Below, piece by piece: positions 46,476 to 57,659 of a stretch of 64,000 bases of DNA. The translations under genes were made by a program, and so were the position numbers. Location of the stretch: contig NC_086036.1 of assembly GCF_036323735.1 (NCBI RefSeq), forward strand, positions 20,051,564 to 20,115,563, given 5' to 3'. The notes under the pieces are model-generated. The model searched no databases and was not told the DNA's origin. It was given only the letters and a program-made list of their open reading frames with translations. The stretch comes from Rattus norvegicus. Lineage: Eukaryota; Chordata; Mammalia; Rodentia; Muridae. Numbering within the stretch: the first letter of the stretch is position 1; each line of letters begins with the position of its first letter.

Positions 46476-49400
46476 AAATATCAGAAATGCTGTCACTTTC
46501 TGAAATACCAAGAGTTTTAAGTCATAAGATCAGTGCTGAAAAACCTTCATTCATTTGTTAACACATACTTGTTAATGAGCTACATATCGAAATGCATTTA
46601 TTGAGTATCTACATCTGATTTCGTTAATGTGGGGAGAAGCAAAATTTGAATCTGGTTATTTAGATTAGATTTTTTTAAACAAACCTTGTTTGGCCACTTG
46701 TGATTTCTTAGATGGAACACTTTAATTAATTCTAAATCTTTGTTTCTCTGTCTGTGTACCTGGACTGATGGGTAGTTCGCCTATAGTATTAACATGAGAT
46801 TTCTAGACGAACACCACAGAGTGTCCCATTCTGTTCCTGACATAATCTATAAACGTCAGAATTCATGTCTAAGTCATAATACGTATCTGAACTGAGGGTA
46901 GGAAAAATATCATTCTTATAAGGCATATGTTTTTTAAAATGTTCATAATAAATGGTTTCTTCCCCAAATTTTATCTTTTGCTTACCTTCTTCTCTTCTTT
47001 TATCTACTCATACCATGTTGTCTGTTAAAAGATAAATTTGTTGAAAGCAAAATTGTAATCACATGTGGAGTGAACAAAAGTTAAAGGTTTTGTTTGCTTA
47101 CAAACATGGATATGATACCAGGAAGCTATCAGATTTGTGAATTTCACACAGTGGATGGAGCTACTGACCCCTGGTAGGCACTGCCACACATAGTACCCCT
47201 CTCTCTTCTGTTTGCAAAACAGATATTTTTGTACTTTGGTCTTCAGAACGGAAAGGCATCATCAGTTCAATGAGCACGGGATGAGCTTTGATAATAAAAA
47301 ATGATATTCTGATTTTCTTTCTCAGGATGTTCAGAATTAGAAAGCTTGAAACCTGTAAGGGAAGGAGCTGTGGGACAGGATGCTTATGGAAGAAAGTGAA
47401 AAGAGAAAGGAGGAAAAGAAGGAGGGCAGGACAGGGACCACTTGAGTTTATAGGCATGGAAATGTGTTACTTATGGGGAAATTATGCTGCCATTTCCCGC
47501 TCACATTCACTTGTGTGGATCATCTCGGCAGTCACATCTTCAATACACAGTACCTTCACTCTCTGTGATCACTTTTCCAGTTATTTATTGTCAACATTTG
47601 GTATAATCACTGTAGAAGGAGAGTCAAGTAATGATGGTGTGGTTGTTTATGTTTTGATCTAATATTTTGATTTGATAATCAAAATAGCTATGAAAAAACT
47701 AGTCAGAGTGCTATCTATATCTCTTAGGATTATTTCTTTTCCTCTTTTCTTTGTGCATAGCATTGATGTTCCCACCCACATGGATGAAATTTTCTTCACT
47801 CTGAAGACAAAATATCTTTATTTCAGAACTTTTTTTGTCCCTTCAAAATAATTCCTTGTCACATTCCCCTTCTTAATATAGAGTTTTATTTTCCTTTATG
47901 ACAAGTGACACATTCAAGATTGTGAAGGCACAATTTCTCTTCTTAAGGAATAGTGTTGTTTTTTTCTTAAATTAGGATGATTTTTCTTGAATATATTACA
48001 AACATAAAACATTGATTGCATTTTTGCTAGATATTTGATCTTATTATTCTTATTGCTTAAAAACTCATACATGAGGCACTATAATGTTCGTGTCCTTTAG
48101 CATGAACATGACATCACACATTAGTCACTGAAAGGCCAAGTGTCAAGTTGTGTGGAACTGGCTGATTGTGTTACCACTGCCCAGGTTCTCCATTGTAATC
48201 TAGAAACAACTATAGATGGTACAGGAAGCAGTAGGCTGTGCTTTGCCTGATTTTCACTTCTAACATAAGTTGCTGCCTGGATTAAGGTCATAGCAGAAAT
48301 TTTGGCAACTCTGTTAAACCAACTTATCTATTTCCGCATTCTCTGTGGACAAGATCCCAAAGTGATTTGGGAATGAGGCACCTTGTAGTTCTAACAGCTT
48401 GGAAAGATGACTTTAAAGTTCTGAGTAGCTCAAATCGAGTGCTTGAATACTCAAGGCTTCTGCTCATTCCTCAGGTCGACTAACACAAGGACTGTTTTAT
48501 GTGAAGTTTATAATCTTCTGGTTCATTCTAATTAACCATTCATCTTTGGGAGGCAATACTAAACATATATCTTTGTCTTTTTTTCTCTTTTCATATTGAA
48601 TCTGAGTTTTTCAATTATTTTTGTTTTTTCTTACCCCAGATGTATAAAATATATGAACTTATCATCATAATTAGGCTTTATTTTGGAAGAAAAATCAGGA
48701 AAAATATCGAGAGTTGGTGAGCAAATTTTATAAAAAATGGGGATGTAATCATAGGAGGTCGTGTCACACTAGGCTATCCTCTTGTGTCTTATGTGTTGAT
48801 TCAAAACAGCAACAACAAAAACGACAACAAAAATTAGCTAGTTCCTAAAGAGCTAATTAAAGTTCCTAAAGCCTCAGTTGGATTGAGGAACATTGGGCAG
48901 AAAAATTGACTTAATTGACGATTCCTGTAGAAAATTCTAATGAGGATGTCTACAAACCAAAATTACCAGAGTCTACCAAAACTTCCAGACCACAGGAGAA
49001 CTGACCTGCGGATGGACTTTTCCATCTCTGCAGTTCCCTTCTTTCTACCCCCTACAGACACGAGACCTGCCCATACCACATCCCCACAATCTCCCTGCAG
49101 TTCATCTAGCTTTTATCCACTGGCACTTGCTAGTCTTTCAAGCTTCTTCATACTTTTTGTTGCTCTTCTCTTCTATATAAGAAAATTCCCAACCACAGCA
49201 TATGAATGGAGAGGATGTGTGTGCTTTGGCTCAAAGTACATAGGGAATGGCCCATCAACTTGGGGGTAAAGAGATGGCAGTGGCTGGATCAGCCTCAGGT
49301 GCTGGTTTTGTCCAGTGAAGACAACCAGAAAGTATGCCTAGGACAGGAAGCATGTCCAGCTCCAGTATGACCCTTTCTGTTAGTCATGTTTCCTTTCCTA

Positions 49401-51640
49401 ATGGTTCTAAAATCAGTAGAAAGTTCTCAAAGGTTCTAAAGCATTGCACAATTTGGACATCAAGTATCCAGACGCATGAACATGTTCCATTAACCTGAAC
49501 AGACTACTTCAATCCTTTAGCAAAGATTTGACTCAAGCTCAGATTATGCAGTAATGCTCCAAATAACAAATGCCAAACCTTGCCTGGATTTCTCGTGTGG
49601 ATAGGACTGCAGACCTACTGGGTGGGGAAGAAAATGCTTCCAGACTATTCGCCATCCCTCTTTTCATCTGTAAGAAAGGAGACTTTGTGACAACACAGCT
49701 GGAGTTTAAAACCGTGGAGAGTGACTCAAAAGGCAAAGAAAAGTATAATCAGAAATAATGAAGCTTAGATTTTGTGCGTGGGTGCCTCGCATATTTACTT
49801 TGGAACATTTACCATGTATATTCTTGATTAGAAGGGAAGTGTCCCTAGCTGTAATGATTATAGTGAGTCATTTGTGAATAATTGCTCTTGAGTCTTGAAA
49901 TGACATTTTTTTAAAGAAAGTATGGAAGCTTGTAAGGGAGCTGGAAGACTACACAGGAAATGATGATTCCACCCAGATATATGATATTAACTCAAAGGAA
50001 GTATGCTAGCCTCTGGTCTTGGGGTCATGCAGTGATCCCTGGGCCATGGAGTACACATGTTAATAGCAAATATTCTAAAGTTGAGAAAGCAGAGTATATT
50101 ACCCAAGACCCAGATGGAAGATGTCAAGAAAATAAACTTGTCACCTACCTCTCCCCACTACTCCCTGCTGATAAACAAAGCTGAGCCACTGGCTTTGTTT
50201 ATCCTAAAGTGGGAGAACATGTACTCACTACTAGCCAAACACTGCCAGTGTCACACCCCAGCGACACAGGGCCATCTGTCCAGGTATTATGCATTTTGAT
50301 TTTTTTAATATACAAAAATGTCATTAAGGGTGACCACTTGCACTCTCCCCTCTCAGACATCTACCTGAGAGGGTGAATAAAACTTCAGAACTTTCTAGTG
50401 GAGAAATTGAAGACACCTCTCTAGTGGAGAAATGTGAAGCTGTGTAGAAATTTGCTGTGTAAAAGTAAGTGGGTCCAGAAACCATGGTTTGGGGTAGACC
50501 AGTACTCCCCAAATACATCAACTGAAGCATTCCTTCTAGTCTTAATATCAGTTAAAGGAAGTCATTGGATATATATGAATGAAATTTCATCTCTAAGAAT
50601 ACCTATGGTGGGAGGCAGATGAATTAAGTTTGTCTATTTACTGGACAGGAAAGTCAGGAGAAGAATTACACTATCTACAGTGCAAACTAAGTCCCCACCC
50701 AATAATGATTATGCAGGAAAACCCTAAGAAGTATTTCAGGTGAGGGTGTTGTGCCACATGTGCATTTGTCGGTGGCAAAGAGGAGGGAGACTATGTCTAC
50801 ACTGAGTGTTCTGACCTATGAATGTTAGTCATTAGTAGCCTAACGTTCCCTGACAAAAAGTGAACCAAAGACGATCTCTAGTTTGGAATCAGAGAGCTGA
50901 GAAAGGGAACTAGTTTCAGATGACCGCCAATCCAGTGCCAAGCAGGCCTGGAGGAGTGGACCATGCCCACAATGACTCCAGCCTGGTGACATAAGGAACA
51001 GGTGGTGTATATCACTCCAGTGAAGAGTCTTGGGATGACCCCAGACATTTAGAGACCCTGGGAACTACTAAGATGAGAAAGTAAGTGTTAGAAAAATGGA
51101 AAAGAAAGAAGCACAGAGAAGGATGCAAGCACAATGAAGTGAGGCGGAACGGGGGACTCAAAGATGTGGCATAATGTTGTTTTGCATTGTATAAAAGCAA
51201 TCATCTGTCAATAACATGTTGTTTGCCTATGAGCTTAGACAGGAAATAGGGAGGTAGAAGTTCAGTATATAGAGAGAATTGGGGGGATTGAGTAAGGTGT
51301 GGGAAGATTCTGTCCAGACACAGAAGAAAAGGGATTGTATGAAACTTAGGACCAAGCAACAACTCCATGGCAGTTAGAATAGAATACATGGGATAATGAG
51401 TTATGAGATTGTCAAAGAATGAGCCAAAGCTTATGGACAAGATGTTTGTAAGTATAATAAAGTTATACTCAGAGTTATTGTTTCTGGGATCAGATGTACA
51501 GTAAACACTCACAAAATAATGGAATCCACCATTTATCATGTAATCCAAGATTAGGACACTAGATTCAGACTTTAGCTAAACTTTATGGACATGGGAATCA
51601 GATCAGAAAGCAAGGCTAGCAGCTTTAAGCTTAACACTTA
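46476..51640. other. Unassigned DNA, about 5.2 kb
   Basis: No known gene or transposable element is recognised. The 109-codon frame at 48940-49269 has a hydrophobic stretch near its end but no family signature, and a TATATAAG box lies within it near 49175. A short near-tandem repeat, CTAGTGGAGAAAT, occurs twice at about 50395 and 50422. Confidence 0.35.
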
Positions 51641-52150
51641 AGCAGAAGCCAGTAAGCAACATCTAGAATGATAGAACTGTAGCCTGAGACAATCTGAGGG
51701 ACAGATAGGAGGTCTGGTCTCTTTGAAAGAGAGTGAAAGCAAACTGGAACCTCAGGCCCACCACAAGGTGAAAAGCTTCTCAGAACAGCAACAACAAGAG
51801 AGCCATAGCCTGCTGGCCAGCAGGGATTCAGAAGCTCAGTGTGACCCACACTACAGCCATAGTAGCTTTAACAACTGTGGCAGGACAACTAACTCAGCTG
51901 GCAGGTGCCAGAACTTCAAAGCAGTTTCTCTCAGGTTTTCCACCAGCACTGCCACCTCTGGTGAGGCCCATGGGCCCAGAACTTCTGGCCCTTTCCATCT
52001 CTTCAGAGCAGAATAATTTGGGTGGGACCAGCAGCCCACTCTATGTGATTGCTAAATAGCTGATGTCACATTAAAACAGAATGAGATGCAAGTTGAGAAA
52101 GCCTGGCATCTGTGCAGGTAAGATTGTAAGTTTAAAAAAAAAATAAAAGG
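51641..52150. other. Unassigned CAG-rich segment ending in an A run
   Basis: This stretch is richer in G, C and CAG/CAA than its surroundings, and several overlapping frames of 60-97 codons stay open in it (for example 51723-52016 and 51841-52059 on the plus strand). It ends in an A-rich run at 52132-52148. I do not recognise the sequence. It could be a decayed LTR-element segment or a retrocopy, but no target-site duplication is visible. Confidence 0.35.
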
Positions 52151-53868
52151 GAAGGGACACTGAGCATAAAATGCTAATAAATACTTACTCAGTTGAAAAA
52201 ACTGAGAAAGTGAAGCCCTTAAGAAGAGACTTAGAGATTAAAAGGAAAAGTAAACTTTTTAAAATGGAGAGAAACACAATGACACCATGCCTCTGGATTC
52301 CATATGATTTGGTTTTGCTTATCAGCATACAAATGGGTTGTTATTTCAATAATGTTTTTATGTATCCTATTTAGGAAAGATGACAATAAGGGTGACTTGA
52401 GATAGTAATAGACTGAAAAATTAGATGCTAGAGAAGAGGTCATGGGACAGAGATTAGAGGCTCTGGAACCTTTCGAGGATCCTGAACCTGGAGCAAAAGC
52501 AGGAAAGGAGGTTCCAGTTTTGAAAATTCACAAAGCCTTAAAGAATAAAAATGGAAGCTCAGAGAGATGTAGTATTCTGGGTAAAGAATGCAGAATCTGC
52601 TTAATGATGTTACCTTAGAAGGGAGTCAAACCATAGATATTATATATATATATATATACATATATATATGTTTGTAAAACATATACATATGTTGTTTGGA
52701 GAATTAAAATATGTACATAGTCAGAATTTTGAAGGGTTTCTGACTTAAATTCTGAAAGGAATAATTCTGAAATTGCATATTTGGTAGAGATAATGGTTAT
52801 TTTGGAGATGCCTTTACAGATTGAGGCTGATGGCTCTTCAACATGTGTAACCATTAGAATAATAACAGGGTTTTTTGACATTATAGCATAGAAAATGTTA
52901 CAGATACATCTTACATTCTTACAGGACAAGCAATTATGGAAATCTAACAGAACATTTAAGGAAATGCTTAAAGAGCAGTAAGGGGTAACAAAGATGCCCA
53001 GAGATAGATTATAAAATGTGTTACTGACTTTAAATTTCTTGAGTGTTAATGAACAATAAAACAACTACTGAAAGTCATTGAGTTTATACATATGTTCCCA
53101 CAGGAAAAGAAAACTATGGATTCCTTCAAATTTTATGACCAGGGAAGACACCTGACTGTCTTGACTGCAGACAGGAAGAAAGAAATCAAGAAAACCAAAC
53201 AGGACAGGGAACATAATTTGCCGGTCCCTTCATCTGAAACAGCTCTGAGATTGAAAGAGACATGAAAATATTGCCAGCTAGAACCTCAGCTGTGTATGCC
53301 CAATGAATCTTTGGCAACAAAATCCTCAAGGCTTGTCATGCCATCTTTCTATTATGGATACAAGTCTATATTACAGTTTGGTTATACTATCCAAATTAAC
53401 TTATAAAAAAGACAGATGCCTTCCATGCTGTAGCATACAGCAGAGAATCATCTTTAACCGAACTGTGGAAACTGCACATAACATACTTATGTTAATGCTG
53501 AAATTTATAAGACCTTTGAAAGCTTATATGTTCACAGGGCAAAACAACGAGAAAAGTATTCCTGACAACTTTAGGATGCTGAAGTTCTGAGGCATTTTTA
53601 TTCTGCCATCCTGCCTGATCCTCCCTCGGACTGCCTTAATACTTGTTTCATCAAAACCTGCTTCCTGGACATTTTAAAATAAAAACACTGACGCCAGTGG
53701 ATCCCAATTCATCTAGTTCTCCATAGTGTCCTAGTCAGGACTTCAGTTAAACCTGGAACTGTCTCAGTGCACAGAGATTGGACAGCAAATTTTATAGCTA
53801 GCTTTTTTAGTACTTGAACATTTCCTGATTGTCTTAGTCCCGGCAAAAGGAAAACTATGTCCAAAATC
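52151..53868. other. Unassigned DNA with an exon-like 3' end
   Basis: No repeat is recognised except TA-rich DNA at 52640-52680. The 149-codon minus-strand frame at 52615-53064 starts inside that tract and looks like chance. From 53090 a TGTTCCCACAG acceptor-like sequence precedes more balanced DNA that ends at AAATAAAAA near 53675, which resembles a terminal exon, but nothing else supports a gene. Confidence 0.35.
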
Positions 53869-54021
53869 AATAGAAAGCAATTTGTTACATTTGTTTATTT
53901 ATGTATTCATTTATTTATTTTCTTTACATATCAATGTCCACCCTTCTTTTCTCCAGACAATCCTCCCATAACTCTTTGCGCTTATTCCCTCCTATTCTTC
54001 TTTTTAAGAAGGGAGAGCCCC
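53869..54021 (-). mobile_element. Lx-type L1 3' end, left part of an interrupted copy
   Basis: Plus-strand TTTATTTTCTTTACATATCAATG and the pyrimidine-rich CCACCCTTCTTTTCTCCAGAC block are the antisense of an old L1 3' end. The copy stops exactly at a 16-bp sequence (54006-54021) that occurs again at 55303-55318, where L1 3' UTR sequence resumes. The L1 was therefore split by an insertion. Confidence 0.75.
54006..54021. repeat. 16-bp target-site duplication, left copy
   Basis: AAGAAGGGAGAGCCCC, identical to 55303-55318. The length and the A-rich tail before the right copy fit L1-mediated insertion. Confidence 0.85.
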
Positions 54022-54044
54022 AATGAAGACAGGAAGAAGACAGG

Positions 54045-54745
54045 TGAAAATAGCTAACAAAAGCAGCCTCAGGAAGATTTTAATCTGATTTACAATCTCT
54101 AAGGATTGTTCCATTGTGGTGAGGAAGGCATGGCAACATTTGTAGGAAGCGAACTGGTCACACTTTTGTATCTACAGTCAGGAAGGCAGAGGTCAATAGA
54201 TGCTAACACACAGCTCACTTTTTCCTTTATATTAGATCTAGGACTCCAACTCACAGAATAATTCCACTCACAGTTAAAGTGGATCTTCCTGCCTCAATTT
54301 ACCTAATCTAGACAATCCATAGACATTGTGGTGGTTTAAACAGGTATGGCCCCATAGACTCATGTGTTTGAATGCTCAGCCTATGGGGAGTGGCACTCTT
54401 TGGAGGGTGTCACTGTGGGATAGGGGGCTTTGAGGTCCTCTGTACTTAAACTCCACCCAGTGTGTAACACAGTCTCATTTTGCTGCCTTCAGATCAAGAT
54501 GTAGAACTCTCAGCACTTTCCCCAGCACCATGCCTGCCTAGATGCTGCCGTGCTCCTGGCCACTATGACAATGGACTAAACCCCTGAAACTGTAAACCAG
54601 ATTCAATTCAATGTTTCTCTTCGTAAGAGTCATCTGGTCATGGTGTCTCATCACACCAACGAAACCCTAAGATAAGCATGAAGTCTTGTTTTAGGCGGTT
54701 CTAGATCCTCTTAAGCTGATAATCAGTGCTAATCACCACAATAGC
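54045..54745 (-). mobile_element. Antisense MaLR-type LTR, interrupted
   Basis: Two pieces, 54045-54326 and 54678-54745, read on the minus strand as one LTR of the same general type as the one at 27.3 kb. Blocks on the plus strand are TGGTGAGGAAGGCATGGCAAC, CTGGTCACACTTTTG, GGATCTTCCTGCCTCAATTTAC, CTAATCTAGACAATCC, then after the gap CTTAAGCTGATAATCAGTGC. The gap is filled by a sense-strand LTR. Confidence 0.65.
54327..54677 (+). mobile_element. MaLR-like LTR inserted in the antisense LTR
   Basis: Starts TGTGGTGGTTTAAACAGGTA and contains CCCATAGACTCATGTGTTTG, GGGAGTGGCACTC, GATCAAGATGTAGAACTCTC, AGCACCATGCCTGCCTAGATG and a CTGAAACTGTAAACCAG block. It ends near GTCATGGTGTCTCATCAC and AAACCCTAAGATAAG. 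This is a well-known rodent LTR layout that I assign to the MaLR group without fixing the subfamily. Its insertion splits the antisense LTR cleanly. The expected 5-bp target duplication is not clear. Confidence 0.65.
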
Positions 54746-55260
54746 TAAAATAAAGAGATGTCAGCTAATCCCTAATTAAAAGGTATTCTGTGATATAGTT
54801 TTATACTTAAATAAAATATCACTGAAAATAGCCAGAATGGTCAGTAAAGACAACGGATACTGAGGAAATGTTCTAGACATTGAAGCCAGAGGTGTAAGCC
54901 ACCATGTTCCTAGGTTGGAGATGAAAAGGAAATGAAAAAACTAAAGAAATTTGAATATGCAGGTTAATAATAGTATTGTACAACAACTAAATTTCTGATT
55001 TTTTTAAAAAGCATTCAATTTCTTAGGAAATATATACAAATTATTAAGAAAAAAGGATATATGTCTCAATGTAAACAGTTCAGAGAAAAGTTCACACACG
55101 CGCAAGGATTAAATAAGTATTTGTTTATATAAATACATGTATACAAGTTTTGTTTCTAAACATTTACAATTGTATAAAATCATCTGTTCTCCTCATTGTT
55201 TTGTACTCCATTCCAGATCTAGAATGTGGTGTCGTTATGGCAAATCCCTTCCTCCATCTG

Positions 55261-55266
55261 ATTAAA
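55261..55266 (+). terminator. ATTAAA polyadenylation signal of the retrocopy
   Basis: Common variant of AATAAA, 24 nt before the start of the A-rich tail, the normal spacing for cleavage and polyadenylation. Confidence 0.65.
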
Positions 55267-55302
55267 TGACACTGCCACCTCGAACCTCTAAAAAAAGAAA
55301 AA

Positions 55303-55318
55303 AAGAAGGGAGAGCCCC
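55303..55318. repeat. 16-bp target-site duplication, right copy
   Basis: Exact repeat of 54006-54021, following the A-rich tail. Confidence 0.85.
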
Positions 55319-56060
55319 CTGCCCCTGAGAATCACCCAACCGTAGCACATGAAGTCCCTGTAAGACTATGCTCATCATCTCACACTGACGCCAGACAAGG
55401 TAGGGTAGTTAAGAGAATGGGATCCATAGGCATGCAATAGATTTGGGGACAGCTTCTGCTATTGATGGAGGCCCTACATGAAGACTTAGTTACGCATCTA
55501 CTACATATGTGCCAGGGGCCTAGGTCCAGATCATACTCTTTGGTTGGTGGTATAGTCCCAGGGAGTCCCCAGTGGTCTAGGCTAGTTGACACTGTTGGTC
55601 TTCCTTTGGAGCCCCTAGCCTCTTCTTGTTCCTCAATCCTCCCCCCACCCAACTCTTCCACAACACTCCTCCAGCTCTATTTAATACTTGGCTGTGGGTC
55701 TCTACATCAGTTTCCAGCTTCTACTAGGTGAACCATCTCAGAGTACAGTTATTCTACAATGTTCTGAAAACATAACAGAATATTGTTAAAAGTGTTAGGG
55801 ATTGCTTCTTGCCCATGAGATGGGTCTTAATTTTGACCAGTCATTGGTTCCCCATGCCCTCCATCTCTGGTCCATCTTTGTCACATACATCTTGTAGGCG
55901 GGACATGTATTGGGTTGAAGGTTTTGTGGTTGGATTGTTTGCTTAGTCATTCACAGGGAGTGCTGCCTGGCTAGAGGACGTGACCACTCCACTGCTAAGT
56001 CTCAGGTAGAATCACCTCTTAAGATTCCCTGGGAACTCCCTTCCCAATTTTCTGACAAGT
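55319..56060 (-). mobile_element. Lx-type L1 3' UTR, copy A (continuation)
   Basis: Resumes the L1 interrupted at 54021. Antisense blocks in plus order: ACTGACGCCAGACAAGG, TATGTGCCAGGGGCCTAGG, CTCTTTGGTTGGTGGTATAG, GCTAGTTGACACTGTTGG, GTATTGGGTTGAAGG. The same blocks recur about 1 kb downstream in copy B. The frames at 55380-55731 on both strands are not genes. Confidence 0.8.
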
Positions 56061-57490
56061 CCTTGAGATGCAACCTCCTTGCCCACTTCAGATTTATTCT
56101 CTCTCCTCTGTTCTCAGCTACATTTAATACCTCTTCACGATTCCCTTCCCTATCTCTTCTCCGATTCTGTTTTCTTCCTCCATCAACCCCTAATACATAT
56201 TTTTTGCTTACTCACTTTATATCTCCTTCTCTGCCCCCTCCCACTAACCCCCTTGCACAATTCTTCCCCACATCCCACCTCCTTTTCTCCTCTGTTCAAG
56301 TCAGGTCACCATTGGTTATCCCTGAACCCTGGATATATCAAGTCTTGGCAGATCTAGGGGAATCCTTTCCCGCTGAAATCAAAGAAGGCAGCCAAGCTAG
56401 AAGAGAATTTCCCACATAAAGGAAATAGCTTTGGGGAGAACCCCAGCTCCATTTTCTGGGCGACACACCTGAAAACCAAGTTGCATATCTGCTATATGTG
56501 TGCTGGGAGGCCTAGGTCCAGCCAATTTATGCTCTTTGGTTGGTTATATAGTCTCTGAGATACACAAGAGTGAACTGATTATATTGGTCTTTCTGTGGAG
56601 TTCCTATCCCCTTCAGGGCCCACAGTTACGTGTTTTTCTCTAAGAGTTCCCAAGCTCCTTCCACTGTTTGGCTGTGGCATCAGCATCTGCCTGAGCCAGC
56701 TGCTGGCTGGAGCCTCTAAGAGGACAGCCTTGCTAGACTCCTGTCTGCAAGCAAACAGAGTATCAAGTGTCAAGAATTGGTGCTTGCCCCTGGTGTGGGT
56801 CTCACGTTGGGCTAGATATTGGTTGCCCATTACCTCAGCCTCTGCTCCATCCTGTTCCTGCATTTCTTGTTCAGAAAACAAAATTTAGGGTCAAAAATTT
56901 CGTGTGTTTTGGGGGACAGGTTGATGTCCCTATAACTCCACTGGGGTTCCACCCTACTTCAGGAGGTGGACTATTCAGGTTCTATATGCCCGATGCTGTG
57001 AGACACAGCTAAGGTCACCCTCATTGATTCTTACATGATTCATTTATCCCAAGTCACTATATAGTCCAGGAGATGCCCCTACATCTCAATCCTGACAGTT
57101 ACTGATTACCACTCATTCTCATGGCCATCTTTGAATCTCTCCTGGCTTTTCCTACTCCTGATCCTGAACATACCCCATTCTCCACCCTAACCCTTCTCCT
57201 ACCTAGTTCCTCCCTTCTATCTGCCTCTTATGACATTTTACTCACCTTTCTATGTAAAATTCAAGCATCTGCACTTTTAACTTCCTTCTCATTCAGCTTC
57301 TTTGGGTCTGTAGAGTGTAGCATGGGTATCCTGTATTTTATGGCTAATGTTCACGTATAGGCCCTATTGGAACTTGGTTGCCTCACTGAGAATGTTCTCT
57401 ATTTAGATAAATAATATTCCATTGTGTAGATGTACTACATTTTCTTTATCTAATTCTTCAGTTGAGGGATATCTAGATAGTCCATTAGCA
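56061..57490 (-). mobile_element. Lx-type L1 3' UTR and ORF2 end, copy B
   Basis: A second antisense copy follows copy A head to tail. It begins with a pyrimidine-rich terminal part (to about 56300) and repeats the GGCCTAGGTCCAGCC and CTCTTTGGTTGGTTATATAG blocks. It continues further into the element, with AGCTTCTTTGGGTCTGTAGAG and CCATTGTGTAGATGTACTAC, the latter from the end of ORF2. Both copies are too diverged to code. Confidence 0.8.
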
Positions 57491-57659
57491 TGGAGAACTC
57501 TAGGTTCTATCTTATGTGACCTACTGCAATGGTCCTCTTAGCAGAGTGTCGTGGTCACTTTCTCCAGGACAGGAATCTGATCTGGAGCTAATGACCATCC
57601 TCAATTGAGAGTTCTGGGTTCTGAACATGTGCAACTATCTTAACAGTTCATCTGTCTGG
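57491..57659. other. Unassigned junction DNA inside the L1 nest
   Basis: About 170 bases between an L1 ORF2-end remnant and L1 ORF1 sequence. I do not recognise it. It may be ancient target DNA or a diverged L1 segment. Confidence 0.4.

Larger units (their letters stand above)
54022..55302 (+). pseudogene. Probable retrocopy of an unidentified transcript, carrying nested LTRs
   Basis: The 1281-bp insertion between two perfect 16-bp repeats ends with ATTAAA (55261-55266), about 24 bases of spacer and an A-rich tail (55290-55304). These are the marks of a polyadenylated RNA copied into DNA by L1 machinery. The right half (about 54750-55290) is AT-rich and resembles 3' UTR. I find no coding frame and cannot name the parent gene. 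The left half holds an antisense MaLR-like LTR split by a second, sense LTR. These may have been in the transcript or have been added after insertion. A truncated unknown non-LTR element is the main alternative. Confidence 0.6.

Noticed and set aside
48940..49269. 109-codon frame with a hydrophobic segment, possible retroviral envelope tail
   Set aside because: No envelope motifs and no flanking LTR or pol sequence can be seen; the hydrophobic stretch alone is weak.
52615..53064. 149-codon minus-strand frame
   Set aside because: It starts in a TA-rich repeat, is AT-biased and has no domain; long AT-rich frames occur by chance in 64 kb read six ways.
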